Part shown: piece after piece, positions 63,002 to 64,000 of the stretch | How positions within the stretch are numbered: the stretch's first letter is position 1 | Layout of the letters: each line of letters starts with the position of its first letter | Origin: Roseateles depolymerans | GTDB taxonomy: Bacteria; Pseudomonadota; Gammaproteobacteria; Burkholderiales; Burkholderiaceae_C | Length of the DNA: 64,000 nt | Assembly: GCF_003387155.1 (NCBI RefSeq) | Contig: NZ_QUMT01000001.1 | Span: 434,001 to 498,000, forward strand | Direction: 5' to 3' | Notes under the pieces: model-generated | Database searches by the model: none | Told to the model about the DNA's origin: nothing | The model's input: the letters and a program-made list of their open reading frames with translations, nothing else | Program-made: the position numbers and the translations under genes

Positions 63002-63759
63002 GTGAGCCGCTGATGGTGCAGGGCTACGTGCTTCACCATTACGACTGGAGCGAAACCAGCCTGGTGCTGGATCTCTTCACCCGGGACCATGGCCGGCTGG
63101 CGGTGGTCGCCAAAGGCGCCAAGCGGCCTTATTCCCAGCTGCGGGGCGTGCTGCTGCCGTTCCTGCGGCTGCAGGTGACGCTGAGCAAGCCGTCCAAGAT
63201 GAACGAGGAAGGCGCGGCCGAGGTGCGTACGCTGCGCGGCGCGGAATGGGTGGGCGGACAGACCTTGCCCACCGGCGCCGCGCTCTTCAGCGGCTACTAC
63301 GTGAACGAGCTGCTGCTCAAATTCCTGCCGCGCCAGGACCCGCACACGGCGCTGTTCGATGCCTATGCGGACCTGATGCCGCTGCTGCAGACGCCGGACG
63401 GGTCGCAGGCGGCGCTGCGTGCCTTTGAACTTCGCCTGCTGGCCGACTGTGGCCTGCTGCCCGACCTGAGTGTGCTGGCCACGACGCAGGCTGCGCTGGA
63501 CCCGGAGCGGCTGTACATGTTGTCGCCGGAGTCGGGCGTGGTCGTGCCGACGCAGGATGCGCCGCAGCTCACCGGGCAGGCGCTGGTGCAACTGCAGGCG
63601 GCGCTGCTGCATGGCTCCATGCCTGCGCTGCGTGCGGCCTGTGACGACGCGGGATCGGCCCTGAAGCCGTTGCTGCGCGCCTTGCTTCACTATCATCTGG
63701 GGCATCGGCCGCTGCGCACGCGGCAGGTGCTGCTGGATGTCCAGAAGCTGCTGAACTGA
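62998..63759 (+). CDS. recO: DNA repair protein RecO
   Basis: A 253-residue recombination mediator that helps RecR load RecA at gaps. The N-terminal OB fold has [38 protein letters not shown], followed by an all-helical domain with [27 protein letters not shown] near residue 85. No zinc-finger cysteine cluster is visible. It starts with GTG at 62998, overlapping the era stop (GTGA). Confidence 0.93.
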   Translation: MSEPLMVQGYVLHHYDWSETSLVLDLFTRDHGRLAVVAKGAKRPYSQLRGVLLPFLRLQVTLSKPSKMNEEGAAEVRTLRGAEWVGGQTLPTGAALFSGYYVNELLLKFLPRQDPHTALFDAYADLMPLLQTPDGSQAALRAFELRLLADCGLLPDLSVLATTQAALDPERLYMLSPESGVVVPTQDAPQLTGQALVQLQAALLHGSMPALRAACDDAGSALKPLLRALLHYHLGHRPLRTRQVLLDVQKLLN

Positions 63760-63773
63760 CCGGAGTTCCCTGC

Positions 63774-64000
63774 ATGAATCCCCTGATGGCCCCTGAAGGC
63801 TTCCGTCACGACGCGCGCTGCGCGTTGTCCGTCAACGTCAACAAGGTGGCCTTGCTGCGCAACACCCGCCACCTGGGCATTCCCAGCGTCACCCGGGCGG
63901 CGCAGCTGTGCCTGGAAGCGGGCGCGCAAGGCATCACGGTGCATCCGCGGCCGGATGGCCGGCACATCCGCGCGCAGGACGTGCGTGAGCTGGCAGAGCT
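63774..64000 (+). CDS. pdxJ: Pyridoxine 5'-phosphate synthase PdxJ, N-terminal part (cut by window end)
   Basis: The first 75 codons are in the window. They contain the PdxJ N-terminal pattern [21 protein letters not shown] and [27 protein letters not shown], where the family has NIDHVATLRNARG-like and DGITVHLREDRRHI-like elements. It makes pyridoxine 5'-phosphate from 3-amino-2-oxopropyl phosphate and deoxyxylulose 5-phosphate. The ATG at 63774 lies 14 bp after recO. Confidence 0.92.
   Translation, partial: MNPLMAPEGFRHDARCALSVNVNKVALLRNTRHLGIPSVTRAAQLCLEAGAQGITVHPRPDGRHIRAQDVRELAE

Overview
The window is GC-rich chromosomal DNA from a betaproteobacterium, most likely order Burkholderiales (Roseateles/Rubrivivax-like). 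This is inferred from the DUF4148 protein, the MarR-type EPS-associated regulator and the housekeeping gene order plsX-fabH-fabD-fabG-acpP-fabF ... lepA-lepB-rnc-era-recO-pdxJ. I saw no rRNA, tRNA, CRISPR array, transposase or phage gene.

Layout. 1-5736 (+): end of dsbC, a DUF3429 membrane protein, an M61 peptidase, a DUF3108 protein, an unknown protein, an enoyl-CoA hydratase and a DUF4148 protein. 5960-7504 (-): lysS. 7526-7553: an AT-rich divergent promoter. 7730-19501 (+): glycan cluster 1, with wbpB/D/E-type genes for a 3-amino-3-deoxy uronic acid nucleotide sugar, a flippase, an acyltransferase, two family-4-type glycosyltransferases, a methyltransferase, and a PglE/PglC/PglF-like module for a 4-amino-4,6-dideoxy sugar and chain initiation. 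A sulfatase-fold membrane protein follows (19595-21055).

21094-43311 (-): glycan cluster 2, about 22 kb of tightly packed genes. In transcription order: Wza-like exporter, Wzz-like protein, MarR-type regulator, ddhD-ddhA-ddhB-ddhC, a 3,5-epimerase and a reductase (together a predicted CDP-ascarylose pathway), flippase, glycosyltransferases, two SDR epimerases, a Wzy-like polymerase, then a GDP-D-glycero-D-manno-heptose pathway. That last pathway is packed into three genes, one a three-domain fusion of HddC-like nucleotidyltransferase, GmhB-like phosphatase and a uridine-kinase-like P-loop domain. A WecA-family initiating transferase is divergent at 43432. The expected product is a surface polysaccharide containing a 3,6-dideoxyhexose and a manno-heptose.

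44669-64000: housekeeping genes, namely an RhlE-type helicase, an RsmI-like methylase, maf, yceD-rpmF, plsX and the fab genes, a YgfX-like membrane protein, a Do-type protease, lepA, lepB, a DUF4845 gene, rnc, era, recO and the start of pdxJ. The rpoE-rseA-rseB genes often found before the protease gene are absent. The 647-bp protease-lepA gap holds a strong hairpin, a DnaA-box-like site and a two-hairpin small RNA candidate. Several proteins carry unusual low-complexity tails or insertions, and short tandem repeats occur in several gaps.
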